NCBI RefSeq assembly: GCF_035046505.1
Contig: NC_089822.1
Span: forward strand, 95,819,659 to 95,883,658
Direction: 5' to 3'
DNA from: Tiliqua scincoides
Taxonomy: Eukaryota; Chordata; Lepidosauria; Squamata; Scincidae
DNA length: 64,000 nt
Both the position numbers and the translations under genes were made by a program. Positions 23,125 to 34,003 of the stretch are shown here, piece by piece (position 1 is the first letter of the stretch; each line of letters opens with the position of its first letter). The notes under the pieces were generated by a model, which saw only the letters and a list, made by a program, of their open reading frames with translations, was not told the origin of the DNA and made no database searches.

Positions 23125-24772
23125 GTGTAGCTGGATGGCGACATGTGTTTCAGGACCTGATATAAGAAATGCAGAAAGACACCCCCCCCCCGTGGTATCC
23201 TGGTTTTGAAATCTGCCCTATCTTCAGCTGTATCATATGGAAAAATAGACTTTCTGCCATGCTGGCATGACATCATTCATTTCATTGCCTCTGCTCCGCA
23301 TCATTGGCTGCTATTTGTTGGGAGCTAGAAATAGCTCCCTGATATCAGGACATGGTTTAAGTTCCTCTATACATTATTGGGGTGGGGTGGGGGACTTGTG
23401 GACCTCATTTTCAGCAGTTTTTTGTAGTTCTATCCACCATCTTTGCATTGGGTGTCAGGTTTCAAATGGATTTTTTACCATCATTTCCTCCCCATTTGCT
23501 AGAAACCAAACTGGAAACCTGAACCATTCATGCAATGGACTTGTTTGGGTATCCTTCACATGGGAACAGGTTACCCAGTGCCCATTTCAAGCATTTCAAT
23601 TAGGTTTCCGCCGGATGTTTTGTATTTGCTTTTAAATATTTAAAGAGGGAAAGTGACATAATACCTCTCTTAGGGCCAACTATAAACCACAAAGCTCTGA
23701 ACTATATTTTGAGTTTCATATAACTCTTCCTTAGGTTTTGTATCAAACAAGAAATGGGTGGTGGAGGTATTTTTCTGGTGGTGGGCATGGTAAAAATCCC
23801 ATCACCGGTATGTTACAGACTCAACATGGTGCTTCAGGAAGATTAATCAGATTGTCCCTAGTGTTGGACTTCCCAGGCCGTGCTGAAGCATTCTGGGACA
23901 AGGAGGCAAGGCTGCTCTCCTGTTGGCAATCTGTTGTTACTGAATTGAGCCTTTATTGAACTGGCCTGCAAAGTACATTCACAGATATGAATGGGCCCTA
24001 ACGGAGCAATTATACTTACAAAAATAGAAGATAAAACATGCAGGCAATATTCTACCCATAGTGCTTAGTGGTAAAAACACTGCTGCCCCCCAGTGTTTTG
24101 GGCCAATGAGGCACAAACTAGGTATCTGTTGCTGGAAAACAATGATAAGCAGTTCCAACAGCTTTATCTATGGGGAGCATTTGGCTCCCAGCCACAGTCC
24201 TGAGGGTGGGTTTCTTTGATCCAATGCTCTTTCTCTGACTGAAATCCCCCCAAAACTATTTTTAAACTACAGAGGGGAAAAAGGACACACATATGTATTG
24301 TTCCTATGTTTACCCTCTCCCTTTATGGCTAACAGTAGCTTGAAAACAAGTCCATTTAAGTTGAGGAACTGGGGCTGGGTACACTCCCCTCTCCTCCTGT
24401 ATTGCAGGACTGATCCAAATTGCCTGCTCCACTATGATTGCTTTTAGTAACGGAAAAGGCATCAAGAGATGTATTCACAAATCTCCCACATCACATTTAG
24501 TTTCCTCCAGTCTGAAAAGGCAGTCCTTATAGTGGGGCTGGTCCATCTGTGAAGCCAACTGAAGCACTTGCCTCAGGGTGCAGACTGGTGGGGAACTCCC
24601 AGTTCTGTCTGCCTACTTGCCTCCACTGCCCTTCCCACTCCCTGGAGAGGAAAAGGAAGAATGGGGGGGGGGCAGAGAGGGTGAGAAAATGTGGAGGAGA
24701 GTGCTGAGCTAGAGTACTGGAAATGGGAGGAGCAGAGGCTGTTGCTCATCATTGGGTAAGGGGGACAGCATT
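23125..24772. other. Unassigned noncoding sequence
   Basis: No gene, RNA gene or recognised repeat; contains a C9 run near 23180 and a G-run near 24663. Confidence 0.3.
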
Positions 24773-24779
24773 TGGCATG

Positions 24780-25180
24780 TGTGTTGGCATCCTTCAGTCT
24801 CGGAAGACTATGGTATCATGCTTTGAATGGTGGTTCTGGAACAGAGTGTCCTCTCCAGTGCGCGAAGCCTGGGTAAAGTAGGTATGGAGGACAGACTGTT
24901 TCCCATGCAGCAAATCCCCCCTCTCCACGTTGCTGAACTGGTCCAATGGAAAGGCAGAAGCCAATACGGTTGGTTCCAGCGGCGTCGCAGGAGTTGCCAG
25001 AACGTGACTGTATTCAGCCGTGAACTGCCTCAGGGACTCCGGCTCCGGATTTTGCCTCGAGGTTGACTCCTGAAGCCTTTTCCATAACTGGATGTAGCCA
25101 CAAGGCAGTGGAGGTTTGGGATCAGAGTTTCCCCTCTCTCAGATGAGCTGCCTTCCCAGGTTGACGGGTCCCATCTACCC
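24780..25180 (-). mobile_element. Internally deleted LINE-V derivative, copy A
   Basis: On the minus strand the element carries LINE-V 5' region sequence (matching 54488-54820) joined at about 24845 directly to the last 60 bp of LINE-V, with the hairpin tail agtct-tccg-agact and 'gaaggatgccaac'. The middle 3.4 kb, including endonuclease and reverse transcriptase, is missing. The 7-mer tggcatg flanks it (24773-24779 and 25181-25187). It lacks the extreme 5' 90 bp present in copy B. The same junction is seen at 28123-28596, so this is a propagated nonautonomous family. It would need LINE-V enzyme in trans. Confidence 0.85.
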
Positions 25181-25365
25181 TGGCATGCCACCTCAGGCAA
25201 CAGGAGGAGATCTTGGCTGGCTCTGCCATATAATATTTGTTCTGCTAATAAAGCCCTGGATAGAAATTTTTCCCTTGCTGGAGAGTACATTGCTCTGCAC
25301 CAATTGTTCATAAATAGCACACCTGTGAAACTCCAAAACCTGCATGTTGATTTACACTTCTGAAG

Positions 25366-25807
25366 CAGGGGTCAGCAAACTTTTTAGCAAAGGAGCCAGA
25401 TGTTTGGCAATACCATCATCATGTCATCAGTGAACTCCAGAGTTGCGGTGCTCCCAGAAGCAGTTGTGTGGGGCTCGGCTTGGGAGGCAAAGCCTCTTTT
25501 CCAATTTGCTGTGCAGTTACCCTGCACATGCCTGATCTTGTCTGATCTTGGAAGCTAAGCAGGGTCAGGCCTGGTTAGTACTTGGATGGGAGACCACCTG
25601 GGAATACTGGGTGCTGTAGGCTTATACCATAGTCTTTCGAGACTGAAGGTTGCCAACCATTTTAGACAGGGAATGGCAGAACTGCCTACCCAGGCTTGCG
25701 ACAACTTGGGTGGGAGAATTTATCTCCCAAGCCGAGCTCCACACAGTTCAGATGACCTTGGATGCTGGGCCTGATATGGCCTGCAGATCATAGGTTGCTG
25801 ACCCCTG
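25366..25807. mobile_element. hAT foldback element interrupted by a 5S-SINE
   Basis: Ends CAGGGGTCAGCAAAC and GTTGCTGACCCCTG are inverted; flanking octamers ttctgaag and ttcaaaag agree at six of eight. Inside, 25463-25490 and 25718-25746 form a second inverted pair (gtgtgg.gctcggcttggga). The 5S-SINE sits in the middle. Confidence 0.75.
25516..25658 (+). mobile_element. 5S rRNA-derived SINE
   Basis: Starts 'gttaccctgcacatgcctgatc' and runs through the 5S A-box and C-box regions to 'gggtgctgtaggctt', then the LINE-V tail with the agtct-ttcg-agact hairpin. Full length. Inserted into the hAT element 25366-25807, so it is younger than that element. Confidence 0.9.
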
Positions 25808-27535
25808 TTCAAAAGCTTAATAGCTAAGTCAAGACTGGCTCTAATGTTCAGTAGGGTGAAGCAAGCTGCTTGAGGCAATGGATGTGGAGGAAGAGCAGAT
25901 TTTGAGACATCCCCCCCTCACTTGCCTGTTGGCTTCATAGACGACATGTTGTAGCCCAGCCACATAAGTGGTCCTCCTTTCTCCTAGCCCCACCTTCAGC
26001 TATACTTTTCCAAAATGGAGGAGGATCAAGAGCAAGAGGCAATGTCAGAACATGGCCATTGGCCCACTTGTTGACTAGGTGTAGCAAACTGGTCTCTGCT
26101 GACACTGCTGGGCTGCAGCTGGGGGTTCCAAGACCTGCCTTTTACTGCCAAAGGGACAGCAGTGTACTAACCTGTACTTGCCACAAATGGCACACTGGGA
26201 GCTGCTGTAGTGTGCTGTGAAGTCTTTGCCACCCATTGCCCGGCCACCTTTTAGGTCTAGCAGTAGCCCAACTAGTCAAGTCCAACAGACAGGAAAGAGG
26301 ATGGGGGACACAAGTGTAGACACAGCATGAACATGTCTGGAGTATGCATGCATGTGGGGAAGTGGTGCGTGAGTGATTTGGGACTCTACTTCAGGCACCA
26401 AAATGTCTTGGGCAGCATGTCTGAAGAAAGCACAACCTGAAATTCCACAAAGGAAAGCAAGATGCAAAGAGCCCAAGAAGTTCATTTGTTGCTGTTTTGC
26501 ACACAGAAGTCTGGAGCAGCTGGGAGTACAACAGGCGGAGGTCTTCACCTGTTGTGGAAGTCACTATGGTAACGTACTGTGATTAATCATGATGCTGTCA
26601 CTTGTGTCGAATAGGAAAAAGTTTTCACCGCTGCAGAAGCTTGTTTGGAGCATATTTTGATGGATGGTGAACATCCTGTAGAAAAATTCTTAACCCACCA
26701 AATACAAGTTTTGGCATGAAAATCAACAGGGAATGTGGCTTTGTCGGTTCCCCCTGGGATCTCTCTGCAGTATTCAGTATCTTTCTGGGCATCTTTGCTG
26801 GGAACAGGCTGGATGAACAGCTCTGCTTGTTCCTGTAGGGTTGCTCCTAGGAGATGGTGATGGGAAATGGATACCCATTGGTGTCCAAATTGCAGCCATG
26901 GTCCAGGGACAGGGTTAAATCCCCCCTCCACCCTTACCACAGGCCCAGTCCAGATAATCTCTCTGTACAGTTGATATGGAACAAAAAGAAGCCAAGCATT
27001 TACCATAATAGTCCTTGTTTGCTCCTCCTATAGTTACATTCAGGTTGGAGGACAACGGCCACCCTGTCTGTGTGGGCTGCCTTGAAAAACAATTTGGATT
27101 TTTCAAAATGGATCCAAAACATTAGCGCCAAAATGCTAACAAATGGAGCAAGGAGATCAGTTTGTAGAGCACAAGACTTTCACCCACTTCCCAGGGTGCC
27201 TACTTGTTTCTGGGCTTGTTAAGTGTTGACTCTGAAAGCCTATGTTGCATAGGGACCTAATTACCTCAAGAATGGCCTTCTGCCATATGACCCAACCTGA
27301 GCCCTGACAATTGGCTCTGGCTGCTGAGACATCCTTTCTTGCTTCACTCAGATAGGCTTTCAGTGTTTAATGGCATACTGTTTTGTTTTTTTAAAAACAG
27401 ATTGCCTTGTAGCTCCCTGACGCTGTTGCCTTGTAGTTCCCTGATGCTGTTGACTGTGGACTGTATTTTTGGTCTGTTTTAATTCTGCCAAGAGCTATCT
27501 TGTTGTCTCTGAGTTAATTTGTTTGCACCTTGTTT
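25808..27535. other. Unassigned noncoding sequence
   Basis: No gene or recognised transposon. The longest open frame (26587-27006, minus) has no domain-like pattern and is taken as chance. Confidence 0.3.
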
Positions 27536-27590
27536 GATGTTTAAGTTTTTCTGTAAGCTACTTGAAGTATAATTTAGATATAATTGGCCA
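27536..27590 (+). mobile_element. Decayed Sauria/BovB-type tail
   Basis: 'ctgtaagctacttgaagtataatttagatataa' resembles a decayed 'gtaagccgccttgag...tataaat' tail. Weak. Confidence 0.3.
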
Positions 27591-27821
27591 GGAGGGAAGG
27601 CAAGAGAGAAGAGCCCAGGAAGGCAGCAAATCTCATTCACTTCTGAGGAGACCATTAGTGGCCTGAGAGAACTGGAGGCACATTCCCTTCCAGGGGCCAC
27701 TGAAAAACACGTGTGCTCTGAAGCTTCAAAAGCAAGAGGGGAGAAGTCCAGGCCACGGAGTCCTTCACATCAGTGGTATGAGACAATTCTGCTTCCTACG
27801 TTCTACAGCAGTCTTTTTGTT

Positions 27822-27902
27822 TGTGGTGTGCTGGTTCAAGAACTGGTTGAAATTTGGTTCAAATCCTCCCTCAGCCACAAGGCTTCCTGAGTGACCTTGG
27901 GC

Positions 27903-27942
<40 letters not shown>

Positions 27943-28041
27943 CTCACCTACCTCACACGGCTATTGTGAGGACAAAAGGAGGGGAGGAACTGTGTACACC
28001 ACCATGAGCTCCTTGAAGGAAGAGTGGTACAAAAATAAATG
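27822..28041 (+). mobile_element. Sauria-type SINE with internal (CT)n expansion
   Basis: Diverged head ('tggttcaaatcctccctcagccac' resembles a B-box and arm), then 'gagtgaccttgggccagtct', 'cagcctcacctacctcac', 'ggctattgtgaggacaaaag' and a tail ending 'gtggtacaaaaataaatg'. This block order is the Sauria SINE body. The 'ccagtctctctc' site has expanded to a 33-bp CT tract. A second SINE-type tail, 'ctgccttgggtgtcttggccaaggcagaaagg', follows at 28042-28098. Confidence 0.75.
27906..27938. repeat. (CT)n microsatellite inside a SINE
   Basis: About 16 CT units arising at the SINE's own 'gtctctc' motif. Confidence 0.95.
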
Positions 28042-28122
28042 CTGTCAACTGCCTTGGGTGTCTTGGCCAAGGCAGAAAGGCTATATATACAGTACGTGAA
28101 ACAAAGTCCTTATAGAAAAGAG

Positions 28123-28596
28123 TTGTTGGCATCCTTCAGTCTCGGAAGACTATGGTGTCATGCTCTGAATGGTGGCTCTGGAACAGAGTGTCCTCTCCAG
28201 TGCGCGAAGCCTGGGTAAAGTAGACATGGAGGATAGGCTGTTTCCCATGCAGTGAATTCCCCCTCTCCACGTCGCTGAAATGGTCCAATGGAAAGGCAGA
28301 GGCCAATACGGTTGGTTCCAGTGGCGTCGCAGGAGTTGCCAGAACGTGACTGTGTTCAGCCATGAACTGCCTCAGGGACTCCGGCTCCGGATTTTGCCTC
28401 GAGGTTGACTCCTGAAGCCTTTTCCATAACTGGATGTAGCCACAAGGCAGTGGAGGTTTGGGATCAGAGTTTTCCTTCTCTCAAATGAGCTGCCTTCCCA
28501 GGCTGACGAGTCCCATCTACCCGGTGGCTGTTTAGTCGCCTCTTACGACAAGTACAGCCAAACTGAGGGCCTATTCTTATTCCCCAGCCACCAGGG
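28123..28596 (-). mobile_element. Internally deleted LINE-V derivative, copy B, full length
   Basis: The minus strand begins with the same terminus as full-length LINE-V (CCCCTGGTGGCTGGGG), carries about 400 bp of LINE-V 5' region and then joins at about 28188 to the LINE-V 3' 60 bp with hairpin and 'gaaggatgccaac' end. The octamer gaaaagag flanks it (28115-28122 and 28597-28604). Both termini and a target duplication are present, so this is a complete 474-bp nonautonomous element. The junction is the same as in copy A. An open frame of about 110 codons runs to the TGA in the tail in both copies; whether it is translated is unknown. Confidence 0.9.
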
Positions 28597-28604
28597 GAAA
28601 AGAG

Positions 28605-30100
28605 GTACAAATTTAAAAATCGACAGTTTGAATAATCATCAAGAGATACGAGTTTAATAATCAATAGTTAATCAAACTGTTGATTATGCTTCCAAGTAAA
28701 ATGATCTTTAAGACTGTGCTGAATGTTGCCAGTCAAACATATTTGGTGCAATCATAGACAGTTGGGGATGTGAATGAAATGTCTTCTACAATTCCCCTTT
28801 AATTGTGACTGTTTGCATCCACAGTGATCCCACTCTGTCTCTGCTTCTTATTTTGGCACCTATCCCCCCCCCCCCAATCCTACATTGGTAGCCACATCTA
28901 ATTAGAGATGGGAATTCCCACACCTTCAGGAAAGGTCATTTCAACCTTTTCCCTCTGAGTTCCCCTTCGGGAACGTCCCTCTGCCCACATCCAGAGAAAT
29001 GATTTCTCTAGAATAATTGGAGAACAGTATGTGCAGCACCAGGTTTTGGGATAACGGTATAAGACAGAATATTGCCAATTCCTTGGTTTTTTTAAATGAC
29101 ATTTTGACTGTTGGGATGCAATTGTACCATTTTTTAGCTCAGGCTCCCGCAACTTGTTGGGGTGTCTGTGAGCAAGCGTAATTTTGAAACCACTGAATGT
29201 GGCTTAAAGTTAATTGAAATTCTACAGCATACCTGAAAATGATCATTGACATCCTCCAAGTTCCAAATTCAGATCTGCTGTGGGTCTAAAACCTAACAGG
29301 GATCAAATACATGTGTCTGAATCAAATATGTGTATTACCTTGAATCAAAAATGTGTAAATTACCTTCCTCATGAAGGGAAGCCATTCATTAATCTTCCTC
29401 TTTTGCCTTCCCCTAGCAAGCCAGCTCCATTGGTTTCTCTTTCCCTGGGAGCAGAAACAGTTCCCACCCTCCTAGCAGAAGGTAAGCAGCAATGCCAAGA
29501 CCTCGGTTGTGTTAAAGACTCATTGGATATGTATAATTTTAATGGTGAATGGTTGTGCGTTCTTCTCAGTTTGTTTCTTTTTATGCAAATTATGGTATCT
29601 TTCAACATAATTAGTGTGGGAAATCACTAATTGCTGGTTCCGTCCTTTCCCCATTTTTATATGTGTATTCAGTTTTTCAGTAATTGTATCTTTCTCTTTC
29701 TAACTTTGTATTATGAAATTAAATGAAATCGCCCTCCATATCCATATGTGGCAGGTGCGATGAGTAATTTGGTTAACTCTCGAAACCTCTGCACAGTGAC
29801 TTGCGTTCTTCCCACCTCTCCTCAGGCGCATACATCTGTGGACTGGGCGGTGTGTATGGAAAAGTTTTGTGGGGTCAGCGGAAAAATACGCTGATTTTCT
29901 CTAACTAGGGCAGGTTTTGAGGACTCATAGCTGTGAAGAGATGACTAGCAATGGACAATGCTTAACAGCATCCTGGAAATTGGGGGGGGGGGGCGAGACT
30001 GTATGGGATTTCCAGTGGTCAATGATGGCACCTCTGCACTGTGCTCCTCCCTACGACTAGTAAAACAAGGCTAGATTATGCAAAATAGTAAAGTTGCAGA
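28605..30100. other. Unassigned noncoding sequence
   Basis: Unique sequence with a C10 run at about 28865 and a G10 run at about 29985. No gene recognised. Confidence 0.3.
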
Positions 30101-30103
30101 ATA

Positions 30104-30545
30104 ACAGCCCAATCCTGAGCTACCCGGAGCACAGGGCTGCCATGGCATCCAACATGCCCCAAACAGCTGCCACCACTTCCACAGGAAAAGGAGACTTTCA
30201 TCTCCTTCCTCCGAGTAAGGGAAGTGGTGGTGGCCCAACATGGGGCTCAGGATCCGGCAGAAGAGAGCTCTGCCGGTCCCTCCCCCTGTTCCTTCCCCCA
30301 GCGTGCCTCTTCCCTGCCTATCCCCACCCCAGAATGCCTCCCCCACCTCTCCCCCCCATGCTCCCATTTACCTTTCTGCTGCTCAGCTATCCGGGCAACC
30401 AAGCAATGGAATGTGGGCCCAGCGCAGGCTTGCCCTGGGCTAGCTCCAGTGCTGGACCTGTGGTAAGGTCTCACAAACGTGACTTGTGGCACGTTTGCAA
30501 CAGTGCACGCTGGCGTAAACCGGTGTGTACAAGTCTGGATTAGGT
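30104..30545. repeat. GC-rich interspersed repeat, unnamed
   Basis: Begins 'agcccaatcctgagc' and ends 'tggattaggtcc', weakly inverted edges like 8264-8822 and 42066-42650. The open frames of 80-149 codons through it are overlapping, proline-rich and in several frames at once, as expected for GC-rich noncoding DNA. Confidence 0.3.
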
Positions 30546-30922
30546 CCTATTATTCACATGTGCTTCATTTGCCTAATTTCTATACAGGCCTGGCCCAAGT
30601 CTCCCTATGCCTAAGGAAGCACATGGTCAGCACTGTTCTCCACCCCTTTTCAGTCACTCACATGCTCTCATCTCTAGATTGAGTGAGAGGAGGGATTTCA
30701 GATTAATTGCCTTTCTTGCATTCTTTACAATTAGAAAGTCAGGCCAGGAAAGAGAACAGGACACGTTTGTATCCGTTCTGCATCACCTTTGGTTGCGGCT
30801 GGTTCAGAAGTATTGTTTAAATTGTATTTAAGAAGGAGAATCGAGGGCGGGACAAATGGATGGGGCTGTGCAAATAAATCTGGATTTGGTAGTCTGTTGC
30901 TCTCATTGAAGTTTACAGGGCT

Positions 30923-31009
30923 TACAACTGCATATCTCAATTTAGAAGTAAGATCCATTGAGTTGAACGGGGCTTACTCCCAGGTAAGTATAGGTAGGAT
31001 TGCAACTTT
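30923..31009 (+). repeat. Foldback element H
   Basis: 'tacaactgcatatctcaatttagaagtaag' then 'ccattgagttgaacgggg' and 'cttactcccaggtaagtataggtaggattgcaac': both arms and the palindromic core are clear. Confidence 0.65.
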
Positions 31010-31199
31010 AGTCCTACAGGAAATGGTCCTGCACCTGGATTCTGTTGCGGTTTGGGCAAATCTAAACTTGTCTCCTAACACTGAAGAATCCACTCATCAC
31101 TGAGAGGATCTCCATGGAGGCATAGTGTGCTGTTCTAAGAGTGCATAACGATGCGTTTTGTTCCCTCTCCTCACTCTGGCCTATTGTCAGGATGGGTAT

Positions 31200-31720
31200 T
31201 TTGCTAGCGAAACAATGAGAATCTGTCGGAATGAAATTTAGCAGAATGGCCTGCAATCCGACAGCTCGTTTTGAAATTAAGTTTTTCATTGTGTATCCGG
31301 ATGCCTTTGATCTTGATCAGCGAATGAATCTTCTGAACCAGAGCCTCTTGAAATGATTATTCCATTTCTGGAGAGGAGGTTTTAATGTTGTTGAAAAATT
31401 GAAAAACTCAGAATCATTAAATTGCATTTCACTTAAATTTTATATAACCGAGCTGACTTTGGGAAGATTAACTTTAATATGTTTCCCCTTTGATCTCTCA
31501 ACTGAGTTTCATATTTTTATTTCTAATTTACTTTTTTTTTAAACGTTCATAACAGAGTCACCAAAAGCCGGTGCGGAACTTTGCAAATGGGAGCATATTA
31601 TTCATCACCAGCTGATAAACAATAGGTGTTTATCAGCTAGTCCATTGTTGTTGTTTTTTGCTGTTAATAACCAAGATCACATCAGTGCAGTTCTATTCTG
31701 TGAACAGAAGAGATGCAGAA
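31200..31720. other. Unique AT-rich stretch with a stem-loop, possible conserved noncoding DNA
   Basis: No repeat recognised. It contains a perfect 12-bp inverted repeat (31610-31621 and 31627-31638, agctgataaaca with a 5-base loop). TAAT-like cores are frequent. Conservation untested. Confidence 0.2.
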
Positions 31721-33171
31721 AATGTATAAGTAAACTAAAAAACAGAGTGGAGATTGGGAGCTAGTAGATTGGGATGACCTGCGGCCATTAAAATGACTCT
31801 CAAAGGTGAAGCTTCTGTTGCATGAGTTGAAAGACCAACCACATTGATTCCACTGACAGACTCCTGCTCTAGTGAAAAGGCAAGCAAACAGCTAGTTAGC
31901 TCTTTCCATCTCGGTGTGAAGAGGCCTTGAGAATGCTCCCCTTGTGCATTTCTGCTCCTCATTCCTGCTTGCCTGTGTCTGTGCTTATCGTGGAGCATCA
32001 CACAGGGAGGAAAGGAGGCAGGCTAAAGAGCGTCTTGCCTGCCTCATGGAGTGAGCAGCTAAAGTGCAGGCTAAAGATGAGGACAATGATTTGGCTAAAA
32101 CTGGGAGCATCACAGGGCCCGGCTTGTGGCATTCATGATGGGCCTCACAAATTATGCCAAAATCTCTGCTGCTCTTCACGCTGTGGAGGTCAGCAGTGTC
32201 CAAATTAGAGGAGGGTACCTTAATGAAATCCACAAGCCCTGCAATCTGCTGCAGTCTACTCCCCCATGACCACAGTTGCTCAGCAGAGGAAGTGGAAGAG
32301 AGGAGAGTGGTGGGTGGGACTGTCTCCTAGGAGATGTGACAGTTCTGCCCTTCTGCTCTTTTTTCTCTTCCTGCTTTAAACTGAGGGAACATGGAATTAG
32401 GAGTTAAGATAGTGGTGGTGGAGGAGGATGGGACTGGTCTACATGCCTGCTTAAGGCACCACTGCTCACATCACAAGGTAAAGGTATCCAGTTTTGCAAA
32501 AAGGAAGGGCCAGGCCCTCTCTGACTTTTTGTAATCCAAGCACCACAGGAGAAATGGTTCAAGAACTCTCTGTCCATGTCTTGATTTCTCGGGACCACTT
32601 TCTGTTACCCAGCAGTCTCATGAACTTATGAGTCAATTCTATTGAAGGATTTCACTGGCAGAACACATGTTCCGTCAGTGTAACCTCCTTTACGGCCATC
32701 ACAAACGCGACTAAGCCAGTGCGCATGGGCTGGCCACCCCTGCAAGCACTGAGCAGTCAGCTCTGCATGCTGATGGATGCTGGACACCCGCCAGAGGAGG
32801 TGAGCCGGCACAGGGGGTTGATCGCAGAGAGGGAGGGCAGAATAGGGATTGGGGTGGGCACATCGGGTCAGGGAAGGGCATGTAGAAGGGTGAATCGGGC
32901 CTGGGGGGCGGGATCGGCAGCAGAGATTCATGCCAAATCCCGAGCCCCTTCCTAGCTAGGCCTGATCTGTTGTCACGGAGCAATGCAGACTTGTGCCAGC
33001 TGGTGCAGGTCTGAGTTGCCCCATAGCGGCTGCTGGGTCTTACTGCTACAAATGTCCCTTTACCCAGAGGAGATATCCAGTAGCCTAAAATCTTCTTTGG
33101 GATGCAGAAGAAGCTGTACTGGTGCTGCTGCATCACTGCATGGGGATTTAGGTAGGATTGGGCTGTTAGAC
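31721..33171. other. Unassigned noncoding sequence
   Basis: Moderately GC-rich, no gene, RNA or named repeat recognised. Part near 32640-33170 has the composition of the GC-rich repeats elsewhere in the window but no clear ends. Confidence 0.25.
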
Positions 33172-33240
33172 TTCAATCCTGTACAGTTATCTGGAAGTAG
33201 GCACCACTGAACAAAATGCCTCGGTTAGCATGCATAGGGT
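33172..33240 (+). repeat. Diverged foldback element H
   Basis: 'cttcaatcctgtacagttatctggaagtagg' and 'agcatgcataggg' preserve the arms with several changes. Confidence 0.4.
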
Positions 33241-33861
33241 TCCATCGTTAGTACTGTTCTCTTTTGGTTTTTGACATCTGGTCTCATGATTCACTGCCTG
33301 TTTTGAAGTCAGAGCAACCATTTCATTATATTTTGCTCTTGGCTGATATATCTGCCAATACCTGAAACCTATAGATCATATTGAGCAGGCTGATTTCTCC
33401 ACCCCACCCATTTTCTGTTCTCTGTGTGCTTTTGAAGAGTGTTGATCCAAACCCCGATTGATTCCTTTCATTCCTCATCAGATATTCCTCCCATGTGCAA
33501 ATTGGCTGTTATTTATAATTAATGCATTTTGAGCTTTCTGCCAGCGAATAATTAGCCATTAGCTTATTACCAAGGTATCCGGATTTCTAATGTGAGATCC
33601 AATCACCCTTATGCCAGGTGCTCTCAAGACAAACAGTAAATGGCAATCTGTGTGTTCTGTACTGTTCCTAATCTGGCACTGACAATTCCTTTCCGTTCTT
33701 GGAGGAAAACCAGAAATGGTGCTGGAGTTAAGGCTGCAGTGAATATTTGCCAGTGTCAGTTTTGGTCTGAGAACAGCGACTGGAGTGATAGGGTTGAAAT
33801 ATGTTCTGAAGTACTTGGTGCAAAAATTCAATCCTGTTGTTGCGTGTTAGTGCTTTCTTCT

Positions 33862-34003
33862 GTTACCCTGCACATGCCTGATCTTGTCTGATCTTGAAAG
33901 CTAAGCAGGGTCAGGCCTGGTTAGTACTTGGATGGGAGACCACCTGGGAAAACCGGGTGCTGTAGGCTTATACCATAGTCTTTCGAGACTGAAGGTTGCC
34001 AGC
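33862..34003 (+). mobile_element. 5S rRNA-derived SINE
   Basis: Same structure as the other five copies: 'gttaccctgcacatgcctg' start, 5S A-box and C-box regions, and LINE-V tail with an intact agtct-ttcg-agact hairpin ending 'gaaggttgccagcc'. Confidence 0.9.

Noticed and set aside
30094-30543. 149-codon proline-rich frame
   Set aside because: Several overlapping frames on both strands are open at once in GC-rich repeat sequence, which is a composition effect.
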